Positions 43,740 through 64,000 of a stretch of 64,000 bases of DNA are shown here, in pieces. Source of the DNA: Tubiluchus corallicola (lineage: Eukaryota > Priapulida > Priapulimorpha > Priapulimorphida > Tubiluchidae); contig JAQGDQ010000748.1 in NCBI GenBank assembly GCA_030141605.1, forward strand, positions 1-64,000, given 5' to 3'. The position numbers and the translations under genes are program-made. The notes beneath the pieces were generated by a model. It did not search any database. It was not told the DNA's origin and saw only the letters and a program-made list of their open reading frames with translations. The stretch's first letter is position 1, and each line of letters starts with the position of its first letter.

Positions 43740-45722
43740 CTTTACAAAAACAACGTCGTCAGATAAATAATTAGATAGAGAAACAATTACCGAACTGTAG
43801 TTTGAAGGCCTATTGATTAACTTAGCCTGGAATGCAAAGCACTGAGTTGGTCGCTTATCGAGTTTTTCCCGATTCGGATCGGCATCAACATATGAAATAC
43901 TACTACGATAACAAAGCATTTTTGCGCCACGTTTTAGCTGCCTAGCTGTTTTATAAACCGAGCTACAGAGCTTTTTTAAAACAAGCTGTTCTAAAATCCA
44001 AGCTACGGCTACGTACGCACGTATATTTTGCTCGAACGTTTTGTAAAATGTATAAACATTAGTAAACTGCTATGTTTCGGATGCTGCCCTTCCGTTCCTT
44101 TAATAGTCATTCAATAATGTTTGTGCAACAGCGCTCTGCTGATGGCTTTACAATATTCAAAAACACTCCACACCATCCACATCATACCACAAAATAACAG
44201 GAAGAACAAAAATAAATACTTTGCCCGATGTTGAAATTGCATGAAAAGAAAAACTCATCCGCAGATGATCAAAAATGCGCGAACATTGTGTTTACTACTA
44301 TAATAATAATAATAATAATGACGATGGTAATAATAATAATAATCGAACAGATGAAAAGCGGACGCGTTACTACTAGACTAAACCGTCTACTCTCGAATTG
44401 ATAGTAATAAGCTATCTGTTAGCAGATTATAGATACGCGTTTGCGATTGCCATGAATCCAAATTTTCGCGGAAATTTAATATGCATTCTTTGCCTCACAA
44501 AGTAAATGGCTATACCCAGAGGGGGCGTTAAGTATTGACTAAAGGTATTATCCCCATAGACTAAACGAAACGATTACTATTAGTTTTGCATTACATTACA
44601 ACAAGAACGAAAACGAAAAGCCTTCACGGAGAAATAAATATGTTCATGAGTGCTATATCCCAAGCGAGTAACCAAAATAACTGTAACGGTATTTAGTAGA
44701 TAATTAAATTTGATGAATGAATTTTTAACGATCGCTGAATTCATTATCAAATTTTATAGAGGAGAAATTTTTATGCGTTGTTTACAGTGCCTGTCTTGCA
44801 CCTTACGTCTAAGTGAATGCACGTATGATTAATTAAATTCTAATGAAAGTTAAACATCTATAAAAAGTAAATAAACGAAGCTACAAATTAATAAATTAAT
44901 TATTAAATAGTTAAATAATGAATCGAGAAACTAAACAGAGGGTATGAGCTAGAAATGCTGTAAACAGACAAGCGAACAAACGAAAAAATGCACGAATAAA
45001 CGAACGATGGGACAAAAGAAAGAAACGAGAAAAGTGAGGAAGATATGAGAAAGGAAGAATAGAAGAAAAGAACCAAGAAAAGAGAATACATATACATTTT
45101 ATTGTAATAAAAACATACACAAAGTGTACGGCAATAAAATTATAATACATGTAAATAATTATGTATGTGCAGTCTCTCGATTGATGTTCTACAATGTCGT
45201 CAAGATGTTAGGAAGAAGCGAAGTTAAACGAGCAAAAAATCCCAATTACCTGGCTGTCACCCCGTGTGGCCAAACCTTCAAATAAAGTCCATCAGACTGA
45301 AGGACCCTTTTGCGCAACAAAGCCTGGATACATTTAAGCGGGAGAGAAATATAAAGGGACACGCTGCAGATTTTATAATGGTCAGTTTAATGTGAATGTA
45401 GTTTATGGTTCGCCTCTAAATCCGTTATCAGTGCTCAACTTCATGCGTGGTTTTAATTAATACGAACAAATCAATTTTAAACTGAACTTGCCACTTAGTG
45501 AAAACAACCGAAGCCAAACATAAAACATGCAATTAAGGTCTACATCAAACATGCAGGGATCAAAAAGGATCTAAAACAGGCGTATGCAATTTGCAAATCC
45601 ATATTATAAAAAAGTTACATAAAATTCCGCCGTGCAAGTTTTATTAGTACCCATGCTTTAATCATTATGCACATGCTCAATCGAACATATGTATTCATGC
45701 GTTGCATATGCTCAGTCAACCC
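43740..45722. other. Intergenic DNA with a truncated SINE head
   Basis: 44296-44344 is an ATA-trinucleotide run. 44355-44389 matches the tRNA-like head of the SINE at 26450-26714 (minus strand). No gene recognised. Confidence 0.45.
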
Positions 45723-45856
45723 TTACCGCCCCTTTCCGCGCTTTCGAGCGGGAACCCTACGAGTTCTGTTTATATGTGCGGCCTCTTCTTCGTCATAGGG
45801 GCTATGCTTTATGCGCCTACTCTCACTGTCGTCATCGTCATCATCGCTTGAATTAT
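45723..45856 (-). CDS. Candidate terminal exon B of an unidentified gene
   Basis: On the minus strand, ACTTACAG at 45857-45864 is an acceptor. The exon enters in phase 1, encodes an acidic run (DNSSDDDDDDSES), the block RRIKHSPYDEEEAAHINR and a basic tail (VPARKRGKGR), then TAA at 45723-45725. It resembles exon A just upstream in order and composition. The start of the gene was not found. Confidence 0.5.
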
Positions 45857-45900
45857 CTGTAAGTGTGAAAAGTCGAGTATAAACAATGTTCTGAACAGAT

Positions 45901-46040
45901 TTACCGTCTCTTCTTGGGGCGTTCGGATATTTTTGCTGCTGCGTTAATAGCTTCAGCTTCATGTGGATCAACAGGTCTATGTTCAATTCTCTTTGGTTTT
46001 GTAACAACTGCTTCATCATCAGATTCACTGGCAGGCAACT
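45901..46040 (-). CDS. Candidate terminal exon A of the same gene
   Basis: The acceptor TGCTTCTAG ends at 46041. The exon enters in phase 1, encodes ELPASESDDEAVV, the block KRIEHRPVDPHEAEAINA and a basic tail (ISERPKKRR), then TAA at 45901-45903. The acidic-then-basic layout suggests a nuclear protein C-terminus. Only 44 bases separate it from exon B. Upstream exons should lie above 46040 on the minus strand but could not be identified. Confidence 0.5.
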
Positions 46041-47189
46041 CTAGAAGCACAACAGTAACGTAGCAGTATTCATGTATGTAGATTGTGAACCAACAAAATT
46101 GACTCTTAACACAGAGTGTATACATACTGTCAATAAAAAGCTAGAATAATTGTCGTTACAATACTACTATTACAATAATACACAAACTGACCTACTCTTA
46201 GCGGTCGAACCTCGTGAAAAAGTGACCCAGCGAATTAGCTGCATACTTAACATTCCCAACTTAGGTTTGAAAATAATGCTGTCATGAAATTAGAGAATCT
46301 AAGCCTGATCTGACATCTGTTTAGAAGGCGTATATGTTGACCTGGCCGAGCCGGGCACTGTTACAATATCAGATTACACTGAAAGTGGCCCTTTTTGACT
46401 TTCAGTTTCAGTGACTTTCAAGTCCATCACGCAGCGCAGATCTGTCTGCGCCATTTATTCTCTTATACGTGATGCGAAATAAAAAAGATTATACAGGAAC
46501 GATATTGATTATTATGATATAAAAATAATTAGCAAAACGTAGAAAAGGGCTTTTAATTGATTAAAGGGGTTGTAATTTGTAAGTGTTTAAAGCATTTTGA
46601 TTCAACTTGAAAAGTCAAAATTTATTCGTTTATGAACTAAACCACGTTTTTGCTTCACCAGTAAATTCCCCTCAATAATTTTCGACCCCCAAATTTTTCG
46701 CTTAAGGCAGAATCTAGTTCGTATATGCCTTGAACCAGCCCTGCTGAAAATTTTGATGATATAGATACATGTACAAATTATCATAGATTATCATAGTCAG
46801 CATAAATTGATTAACATTAAACATTATCATAGCTCCCCAAAGAACGAGGTTTTTAGTAGTCGTCTAACTTACAGGGCAGAACAGAACAACTTTTTCTGTA
46901 CCTAAATATTTTTCAGATTTACGTTTAATTAATTACATAAAATTCATGGTTACAATTAAAGTTAAATAGTTAAAATGAACAATTATTGTATAATTTTAAA
47001 TAAGTCAGTGTGATATTATACTGAATGTAGAGGAGAAGTTGTAAGACTTATTGAGTCCTTTCCTCTCAGATAAGTTGAAAGAGCATGATTATTAAAAATT
47101 ATTCACACAATATATTCCAGCTAGTTACAACTAGGTGATACGCAAATTAAAAACATTTTTAAAATAAAATTCATATGTTGAAATGTTTT
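46041..47189. other. Intergenic or intronic DNA
   Basis: Upstream exons of the gene ending at 45723-46040 may be here, but none is recognisable. Confidence 0.35.
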
Positions 47190-47830
47190 ACAAATAAATA
47201 CATAAAGTGACTCCAACTATTTATATTTCTCTAAAATTTTCCTTTTGGCACGTTTTTTTTAAATATGCACACTCAGACATTTTTAAATCTTCACCTAGGT
47301 CGTTCCATAATTTAGCACCAGGAAGTGACAGACTCATTGTTTTCAAAGTTGTTCTTGCCAGTGGTATTTTGCAATTTCCCCGCTGTCTTGTCATTTTAAT
47401 TGGATTATTAATAAACGAACATCATTTTTGTAAATTTCCAGGCAAATGACTTTTATTAGTAGCATGTAATTTTAATAGTATTTTCAAATCTGTCAAGTCA
47501 GCCAAATATAGCTTTAAATTATGGAACAGTTTACTGCTTAGCAACTGATTATTAGTCACTTCATTTCGTAAATAAAAACAAACAATACGTACCTATAACG
47601 TCGAAAGCTTGCATTTTTTCAAACCTATTTTTATTTTTCAGTTATTCTGTAATTCTGTTTGTAATTCTTCTATAAGTTCTCTACGTAATGATAGCATAAC
47701 CCTACATTTTCTATCTTCCGCTACTGAGTTGACTCAAACACTTTATGAACATAACGGAGAAATGCGGTTTACTATAGACAACTTTCATCGTTTGGTTGTA
47801 ACATCTTCACCACCAAATGCTTGACTAATG
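47190..47830 (-). mobile_element. LINE reverse-transcriptase C-terminal remnant
   Basis: The minus-strand translation, across several stops and shifts, gives the usual tail of a LINE ORF2: LLSSKLFHNLKLYLADL, then RTTLKTMSLSLPGAKLWNDL and FKKTCQKENF, matching the family layout R-L-S--GPKLWN-LP---F-KKLK. Degraded and 5'-truncated. Confidence 0.55.
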
Positions 47831-48095
47831 TAGCGTTATTGTAGATAACGTCTATCTAACCTGAGAAGAACGGGTTTTTACATTCAACTATAATACATGC
47901 TAGGGCTTCTCATTTGAAGCCAGTTCACGGTAACCAAGCTGACATTCGATCGGCAGTTCATCAATAATAAAATTACGTTTCTATGGCTAATAATGGCTTG
48001 TACTTTTCAGAGAATCATCGCCATGAACACAATGCGTGCAGTAGTTGTCATTGAGAAAGCACAAACAACACAATAAAAAATTAATGTTTCTTTTA

Positions 48096-49105
48096 GGTCC
48101 TATTTGCACGGTGCCTTTTTGACCCATGAGTTGGACGCCTAACTCATGCGTTAAAAATTGTACATGCGATACGATTGTATGACTCAAGCGTTAGACGCAC
48201 GTACAAGACGTATGTTCTAATTTTTTTTCGATACATAAGCAGGATGCAAGAATCCGGCCAATCAGCTAAGTGGGATTAGGTTGCGTATTCACTTCGAAGA
48301 ATGCAAAAAATAGTGTTAACAGCGCGGTGTCCTCTGACGGACTTGCGGCAAAGCAAATGGGCAACAATGATATTTATAATTAGAAAAATAAACAATCAGA
48401 AATTGGTGAAAGAAATTGATTTCTATTTTATGAAAGAATATGTAGTTTTGTCAAGGCAGTAAGGCAGTTTTCATTTCTTTTGCAAAATTTAAAGTGTTCT
48501 GCACTAGTAATGCTACTTTGGTGAACTCTCTACAAAGATACTGCACATCGTAAGAAACATTATTCACATGGAAAATAAATCTAAATTTAACACAGCAGCC
48601 AGATATAGCAATAATGTAACTGAAAAGAATTAACATAATAAAAATCTTATTATCAATTACTAGACCACTAGCAAAAATTAGTAACTGAGAACGCCATATT
48701 TGTTTAGAAATGGTTTTTGTCTTATTTTAAAGAATTTTGTCTTGAAGCATTTTAAACTTTGTTTTTATCCTAGATTTTTCCAATCCTATAATTAAAATCA
48801 AGATAGAGCACACATATCTGGTGCCAAAGAATCGAAGGATCAACAGCTCTGCAGCAGAAATTGAACCTCTCATGTTATTTGAAGAAGATCGGCCTAATTC
48901 TTGGAGCGAGCATTTCAATGAGTACAAGAAAAGACATTACGACAATTTTCTTCAGTCGGCGTTTACATGTCGACCCCATGGCAGCCTGCTGTGAAATGAG
49001 TGACCACGTCTAGGGCGCACAAGAAAGACGCACCCTTGCGTATAAGACGCATGTGAAAAATGCATGTCTTGGACTCACATCTAAGACGCACCGTGTAAAC
49101 AAGCC
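48096..49105. mobile_element. Possible Harbinger-type non-autonomous DNA transposon
   Basis: The left end GGTCCTATTTGCACGGTGCC and the complement of the right end GGCTTGTTTACACGGTGCGT are inverted repeats. Both are followed by GACGC-rich subterminal motifs in several copies (TTGGACGCC, TTAGACGCAC, TAAGACGCA). The interior has no recognised transposase. A 3-base target (TTA/TTT) is only approximate. The assignment is inference from end type. Confidence 0.55.
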
Positions 49106-50144
49106 TTTGGTGAGTATTGGTTTTTCGAACTGAAAGCGTGTTTCATGTACCTGCAATGTCTTCTTAAATTTGTCTATCTGCAGTTATGAAAAGACTCTGT
49201 GTAGGATATTGGCAGTCGGGCAATATCAATGAGAAAATTGGGACTCCAGTACAATAATGCACTTTTGCACTTCTGCTTTTGCTGATTTAACATTTCCATT
49301 TTCTTTGCCGAAACGTTTTACTGTTCACAGCAGCTTAATTTTATGCTTCTAAGAATCTCACGAAATACACCATGTCTGTGTATGTGTCTCTGAGAGCACC
49401 AAGTTGATCACGATCGAGCATGTCTTGAGGACGCTCTGAGCTGCTTCTGGTGTTGTTATTAGACTACAGTTTCTTGATTACAGTACATATAATAAAGCAG
49501 GTGACCGGTTCTTTGCATAGTGTTTAAGCCAACCATTAACCATAATGAACCTATGACCAACGACTTCATTATTTTGTGTCATCAGGCGTGGACAAAATTT
49601 TGTTAGAAATCTAGAAATTTTAACTTTAATAGAAAGTAAAACTTCACTAACTTCTTAAAACTTACAAACTGTGTAATAATTTATGGATAGTTAACTACTT
49701 AGAAACCGTCACATGCTTCTAGCGTAACATGCGTCACGTTAGGGATGGTGATGATGATGCTAACTACGATGAAAGCAACGGCAATGATGATAAACAAAAA
49801 GACAGTGATAACGATGGCTATGACAACGACAAGAATGCCTATGATAATTTTGTGATGATTATGGTATGATAAAGACTTCACTATATAAAACAGCCATTCT
49901 TCTTACAAAGTTTAACACAGAGAAAGCTGGTACGCAGTAATCAATGGCAGAGTCTAATTATTAAGGCAGTACTGATACTAACGGACCTAGCTCATTATTA
50001 AGGCTATACTTCTAAAATGAAATAATGAAGGGCAGAGGGCATATTCGAATAACTAATCAGGTCCAGTATTGTTCAGCTATGGCCTGGTTAATTCTGTATA
50101 GTATGTTTTTATAGCTGTTAATGTAATAAGCGTATTTTATTGAA
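49106..50144. other. Intergenic DNA
   Basis: No gene or repeat recognised apart from GAT/GATGA-rich low complexity near 49745-49860. Confidence 0.4.
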
Positions 50145-50510
50145 GGTAGTGACTAAAGGTACTGATCCGTATCCTGATCGCAGAAACTAAAAATACGGAT
50201 ATCACTTTTTTGTTTATTCGCACCGCAAAATCCGCAAGTGTAAGCATCCACATACTTAAAATTGCGGATTGAGTGAAATTGAATATCTTCGTATCCGCAC
50301 CGCAAAAATGTGGGCCACAATTTTAATTACTTGGTATGTGTACGCTATTGTTGAAAACCGTTTCTTAATGTGAAGCTAGGAGATATAATCGCGAATCAAT
50401 AATAAATTGCTAGCCAGACCCCAATTTTGCTTGTAAACCTTCAACGACAACTCACACAGCACGATGTACATAGTACATCATTCAACCATATCATGCTCTT
50501 CACACTTCAA

Positions 50511-50580
<70 letters not shown>

Positions 50581-51402
50581 CGTAAAATTTGAGCAACCTC
50601 ACCGAAATAGTCCGTCTGCTTTAAGACTAAATTTTCTTCATTCATTAACTTTAATCTCTTATTCAACACTTAATCAAACAGTGTTTCTGATATTTTAACT
50701 AGATTTTTGTCAGTTTAAAAAATCCGCTGCCATTCCACCGCACACGCATAAGATTCACGGTATAAATTTTGGCAACAGGTGCATGTAATAATTTAGCAGC
50801 TCTTATAAATTGGACTTACTGTATATCAGTATATCACATAAAGACTAAAAAGTTTTGCTATGTTCGACAAGTCAATAAATCACAACCCAAACTGAGGAAA
50901 AATACAGCTTAGTAGGTTATCACATTCACAACATTCTGTAGAAAAAATACGGGTTAGTAGGTCATATTACAACACTCTAAGAAATTCATAACACTTTATG
51001 GGTTAAAGTCTTGCTAACTGGCCTATTACACATCATTTTTTGTAGCAATAAACAAAATAAATTAAACAAACTATTAAATGGAGCTTATGCAACACACAGC
51101 ACCCTATAAAAGCTAACACTTTGCCAGACAATGAAACAGTGTAACAGTGTAACTATTATATCACGAAGAAAAACGGTACGGGTCCAGGCTGTAAAATGGC
51201 ATATCACCATTTTCATGAAGTGGGAATGTACTTTTCAATGATGTGCAGGGCGCATGGTCAAAATGTCGTAAAAATGGTCAAAATCAGTATGTTTTGTAAA
51301 TGTCACAGTACGGATCCGTATTTGTTGCAAAAATAGTTACGAATACAGATCCGTATTCGGTATCGCAGAAAAGACGAGGGATCCGTACCTCTAGCCACTG
51401 CC
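50145..51402. mobile_element. 1.26-kb element with inverted ends and 9-bp target duplication
   Basis: The left end GGTAGTGACTAAAGGTACTG and the complement of the right end GGCAGTGGCTAGAGGTACGG are inverted repeats. The element is flanked by a perfect TTTATTGAA (50136-50144 and 51403-51411). Both subterminal regions carry ATCCGTAT/ATACGGAT motifs. A (CT)n(TA)n tract lies inside at 50511-50579. No transposase is visible. Nine-base duplications are typical of MULEs; 8 bases plus a chance match would fit hAT. Confidence 0.75.
50511..50579. repeat. (CT)n(TA)n compound microsatellite
   Basis: About 32 bases of CT followed by about 36 of TA. Confidence 0.98.
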
Positions 51403-51969
51403 TTTATTGAAATTGTTATCTTCATATCGTATGTGTTTCTATGGGAGCTCAGTATTTGATTTAAGTGACAATATTGATGCACTTGCACAGTGGAATATAG
51501 AAACATTTACGCCGTGTTCTTCAAATTCCAGGGAATTCTTATGGCAGTTCGACAACATTAAATGCTGACACACATTCCATTCCCTTACGGATAATTGTCA
51601 AAAGTATATTGAATTTCTGCAAATCTACCGGTAACTCTAATAATGACTTTTGGGTTCACTGCCTATCTTAAATACTGAATGTTGGGAAAGAATAACAGTT
51701 TTACACATTACTATGATGATAATTTTACTTTTAATGATCGGACAGCACATGAACTTTATTTGACAATGAACAACGAAATATTGATTCCTGGATTAACATT
51801 TACATTGAATTTAATCTACTAACACTTTTGACTAATTATTTGTTTATTTAATTTAAAAATTCATACGTATGTATTGTTACCATTACATTAACTTGTCAAT
51901 GTATTGCATTGTGATATGCGAATAAAGATGATATATACATCCATTTAAATATTCGATGTACAGCACAAA

Positions 51970-52800
51970 ATTTAGTTGAACATGTTTTTGTACAATGCTG
52001 AACTAAGTGAAGCAGGAAAAGAAAATTAACGCTTTTCAAAGACGTCTCTGCAGAAAATTGTTAGATATTAAATGGTCTGATAGAATATCAAATGATGATC
52101 TATATCAGGGGTGTGCAAATTATCTGACTAGACGGGCCACATTAAACATTCCTGCGGGCCACATGCAGTTTGGTCAAGGAGCCAAGTACAGTAGGACCTA
52201 ATAACGATTTTTTTCATCCGATTTGCACACATCATTACTACTGCACTACTACACTCAAGAAACTATTTTAGCAGTCTATATAAAATTTATATTAAAAACC
52301 ATATATTTCGTCATGTCTGACAGTGACATTAAGTGATAACGGTCTTGTAAGGGTTAATGCCATCCGATCTAGAGGAAAAAACTACCCGCACTATCTTTGC
52401 GATATTGGCGTAGACTTCAGCTGGATCGCGTGGGCCGCACTTTCATTACATTGACAAACCTCTTCGCGGGCCGCACAAGATCTCTCGGTGGGCCGCAAGT
52501 GGCCCGCAGTTTGCACACCCCTGATCTATATGATGTGGTGAAGAATTCTTGCAGTAAACAAGTAAGAAGATTGCATTGGACTGGGCATGCGCTAAGACCA
52601 CCTCAAGAGTCTCCTCCTTTATAGCATTAGGTAAAACTCTTGAAACGACAAAAAACGAAAGGGGGGTCAGCTACTAACGAATATAGATCGTGAGCAGTGG
52701 CAGTGGACAGGAGTGCGTGGCATCAACAGGCGGGACCCGCCATGCTTTTAGAAGGTTATCAGCACCTGGACGATGACGATAAAAGGCAAATGAGTGGTGT
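51970..52800 (+). mobile_element. LINE RT C-terminal remnant split by a hAT insertion
   Basis: Before the insertion, 52007-52105 reads KINAFQRRLCRKLLDIKWSD followed by RISNDDLY. After it, from 52532, DVVKNSCSKQVRRLHWTGHA continues the same LINE C-terminal motif (family form: AFQRR-LR-ILGI-W-D--SN--L, then RRLRWLGHVLRM). Stops and shifts downstream (QWQWTGVRGINRRDP) show decay. The host LINE predates the hAT insertion. Confidence 0.8.
52106..52523. mobile_element. Non-autonomous hAT element, 418 bp, with 8-bp target duplication
   Basis: The ends CAGGGGTGTGCAAA and TTTGCACACCCCTG are perfect inverted repeats. The 8-bp ATCTATAT is duplicated at 52098-52105 and 52524-52531, the hAT signature length. 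The interior contains repeated GGGCCAC/GGGCCGC blocks and no transposase. Inserted in the LINE remnant. Confidence 0.92.
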
Positions 52801-54200
52801 TCTGACAAAAGCTGCATCATAAAAAACACTGACATGTATAATTATCTGCAAAATCTGAATGCATTTTGTTTTATTGTAATGCACCATAATGTCACTAAAT
52901 TTTTACAAATTATAATAAGAACGTGCATTTAAAACAGCTAATAGCGCTACAATAAAATTTATATCAAAATAACAAAAACGCTGAATAAACTATTCTAAAG
53001 TGGTTATTATTTTCAGACATTATATTATGCAACAAAATAATGATATAATTTATAGGCAGATGATAGTTTATCAGATTTAAATGTGAAGTGGCAAGTTTAA
53101 TTACATAAGCACATTAAATTTTATCAAGACGTATTGCATGTTTATTCCACGAAAGCCAGTTAGTGGCAACTCTGTAGCATTAAGATGCAATCTCAATCAT
53201 TACCATCTTTAATATCATCTATAATTACCAATATTAATTAACAACAATGTAAATAAATTTAGACAGAATTATATGAATAATGAAATATTTAGACACTGGG
53301 AATATTATGAAACCAAATAAATTGAATTAGAGTACGAGACAAAAAATGTGTCTTATATTTGTTGTTAGTTCTGATGCTCTTAGTTCATAACGAAAAAATA
53401 TTTTATAACATTAAATTAATGATTTAAAATGGACTAGATAAACACACAAATTTGCTGCCCTGCAAAACTCATTCCAAGTTTATAGCACCTCAGATAGACA
53501 CATTCATGATAGACCTGATTAAGTTACACCTCTTTTTAAGTCACATTATTAGGTCTTATGATCTGATAAGCTTCTGTGTATACGACCATATTCAGGTAAT
53601 CACACACGTCACCTTACACACAGCAATTTCTTCAGTCCCCAGACATACAAGTTAAGCCAAGTTGACAGCAGTTACAAGAACTACCAAACATAAACATTTA
53701 AATCCATTCCAATGCAGATGAATAAAACTTATAAAGCAAAAGTTAAAAACACATTTTCAGTTCACACGATTTAACCGACAAAAATATTTGATATTATCAG
53801 TTGTAACATGCTGCAATACATATACTAAACAACATTTTCTACATACACGATTAGCAATAAATATCAGGCAAATATCAGCAACTCACTGATTTACCTTAGA
53901 CAGTAAGTTTATCAGTCAAGTTAACATGATTAAGAGCATTGCAAAACAACAATCTATGCAAAGGTTAACAGCTTAAACATCTTATCTGTAAAACATTTTC
54001 AACTTAACACTAAATCAAATTTAGAGAATAAAAAATGCATCAATATTATACAATCAGATCATAATAAATAGCACAGAAACCAGGTTCTATACGAGGGCTT
54101 CATTTCGCAGTATGTACACACTTTGAAGTTGTATTAAAAAACTGGATTATCAGATAACAAATTGATATAATACTGCTGTTAGCTTGAACCTCGCAGTGAT
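52801..54200. other. AT-rich DNA, includes the 3' flank of the Disabled gene
   Basis: Lies just beyond the Disabled stop codon in its direction of transcription. No other gene seen. Confidence 0.4.
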
Positions 54201-63104
<8,904 letters not shown>

Positions 63105-63158
63105 CTGAAAAAATATATTTGATTTTAATAAACAAATGTCCAAATCTAATTTCAACTA

Positions 63159-64000
63159 CAGTGGGCGCCGCTTAATAGACTCTCGGTTAATAGACTCAAC
63201 CGCTTAATTGACTCAAAAACGCAGGGTACGGGCTACTTCTATTCAAATGTACATAAAAACTGTCGGTAATTGACTCAAATAACGCTGCACAGTTGACTCA
63301 ATATTTTTGCTTCACATGCTTCAATAAGACACTTTCGTGTGACTAATAAGTTTTTGACTTTTATATCATCTTAGTTCGCTTTTGTCCTATAATATACATA
63401 GAAACAATCATGTTAAGCACCGTTTTGTTTGTAAGCAGGAATGTTTATCATACGCAAATATGCTAGCCTAGTGGTTTAGCGGTTTGCTTTTGAAGTTCTG
63501 GCTGTCTTTGCCAGAAAGTTTAATCAGTTAGATGTTGCTGTTATGCCATGGACGCAGGTACAGTACAGTAAGTACGTCACAATTATAGCAAGCGGGAGTT
63601 TACGCGAAACTACAGACGAAGCTACTTGCGGGGGAAACACAGGCATCACCAACAGTTTAAGCATGCTAAGCACTAAATATTTACAAGAATTTGTGTATCA
63701 TACAACAACAGATTTTTAACGCTTTTGTGACTATGAGAACTTTGTGAGCCAACTTCTTTGCGATAAAATGAAAAAGCCGACTTTGAAGTAACTTTTGCAA
63801 ATAAACAGACTTGTGTGATTTAGAAAAGTATGCTTTTTAATTTATTACTAATTCACTTATATAAATTAATATTTTTTCTAATTTTTAACTGCACAAAAAT
63901 ATTGTATAGTATTACTATACCAGTAATACTACAACCATCGGTTAATACATGTAGGTTAATTGGGTCAAAACACATCGGGTCCAAAGTGAGTCTATTAAAC
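63159..64000. mobile_element. MITE family 1, copy running off the right edge
   Basis: Begins CAGTGGGCGCCGCTTAATAG after TA (63157-63158), in the same orientation as copy 1. The window ends inside its right inverted repeat (GTGAGTCTATTAAAC). It begins 55 bases upstream, in transcript direction, of the first visible DAB exon's acceptor. Confidence 0.88.

Noticed and set aside
43725-43919. Minus-strand frame MLCYRSS... as a first exon of the acidic protein
   Set aside because: Its GTAATT donor is phase 0, but the downstream frame needs phase 2 at the visible acceptor; joining them hits a stop at once.

Overview
The window is eukaryotic, from an invertebrate animal I cannot place further. The genes have introns with GT-AG boundaries, the intergenic DNA is AT-rich, and there are long microsatellites and many transposon relics. 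Animal-specific genes are present: a fuzzy-type ciliogenesis and planar polarity effector, a Topors-type RING E3 ligase, and a Disabled-type PTB endocytic adaptor. No operons, CRISPR arrays or other prokaryotic features are visible.

Layout. 1-1204 is the 3' end of a decayed Bel/Pao retrotransposon with its 3' LTR. 1870-3123 is FUZ, with an uninterrupted coding region. 4.2-9.3 kb holds LINE debris and two MITE-like elements. 9994-16697 is a structurally complete Bel/Pao element on the minus strand, with 705-bp LTRs, a 5-bp target duplication and a broken pol. 18082-20331 encodes a glutamine-rich protein with 11-residue repeats and one C2H2 finger. 24.4-28.7 kb holds an inverted-repeat element, a tRNA-derived SINE and a LINE tail. 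29140-35343 is TOPORS in four coding exons. 37475-39322 (minus) encodes a 615-aa Tyr/Gly/Lys/His/Asp tandem-repeat protein behind a TATA box. 42733-43668 (minus) encodes an acidic Asn/Lys/Glu-rich protein. 45723-46040 (minus) carries two adjacent, similar terminal exons of an unidentified gene. 47-53 kb is dense in transposon relics, including a hAT element inside a LINE. 54201-63104 (minus) holds the last seven coding exons of a Disabled homolog, whose 5' end lies beyond the window and whose introns contain MITEs.

The genes do not form an obvious functional cluster. FUZ (ciliary trafficking), Disabled (clathrin adaptor) and TOPORS (ubiquitin/SUMO ligase) act separately. The least explained items are the tandem-repeat protein gene, the Gln-rich repeat zinc-finger protein, the duplicated terminal exons at 45.7-46.0 kb, and several inverted-repeat elements I cannot assign to a known family.
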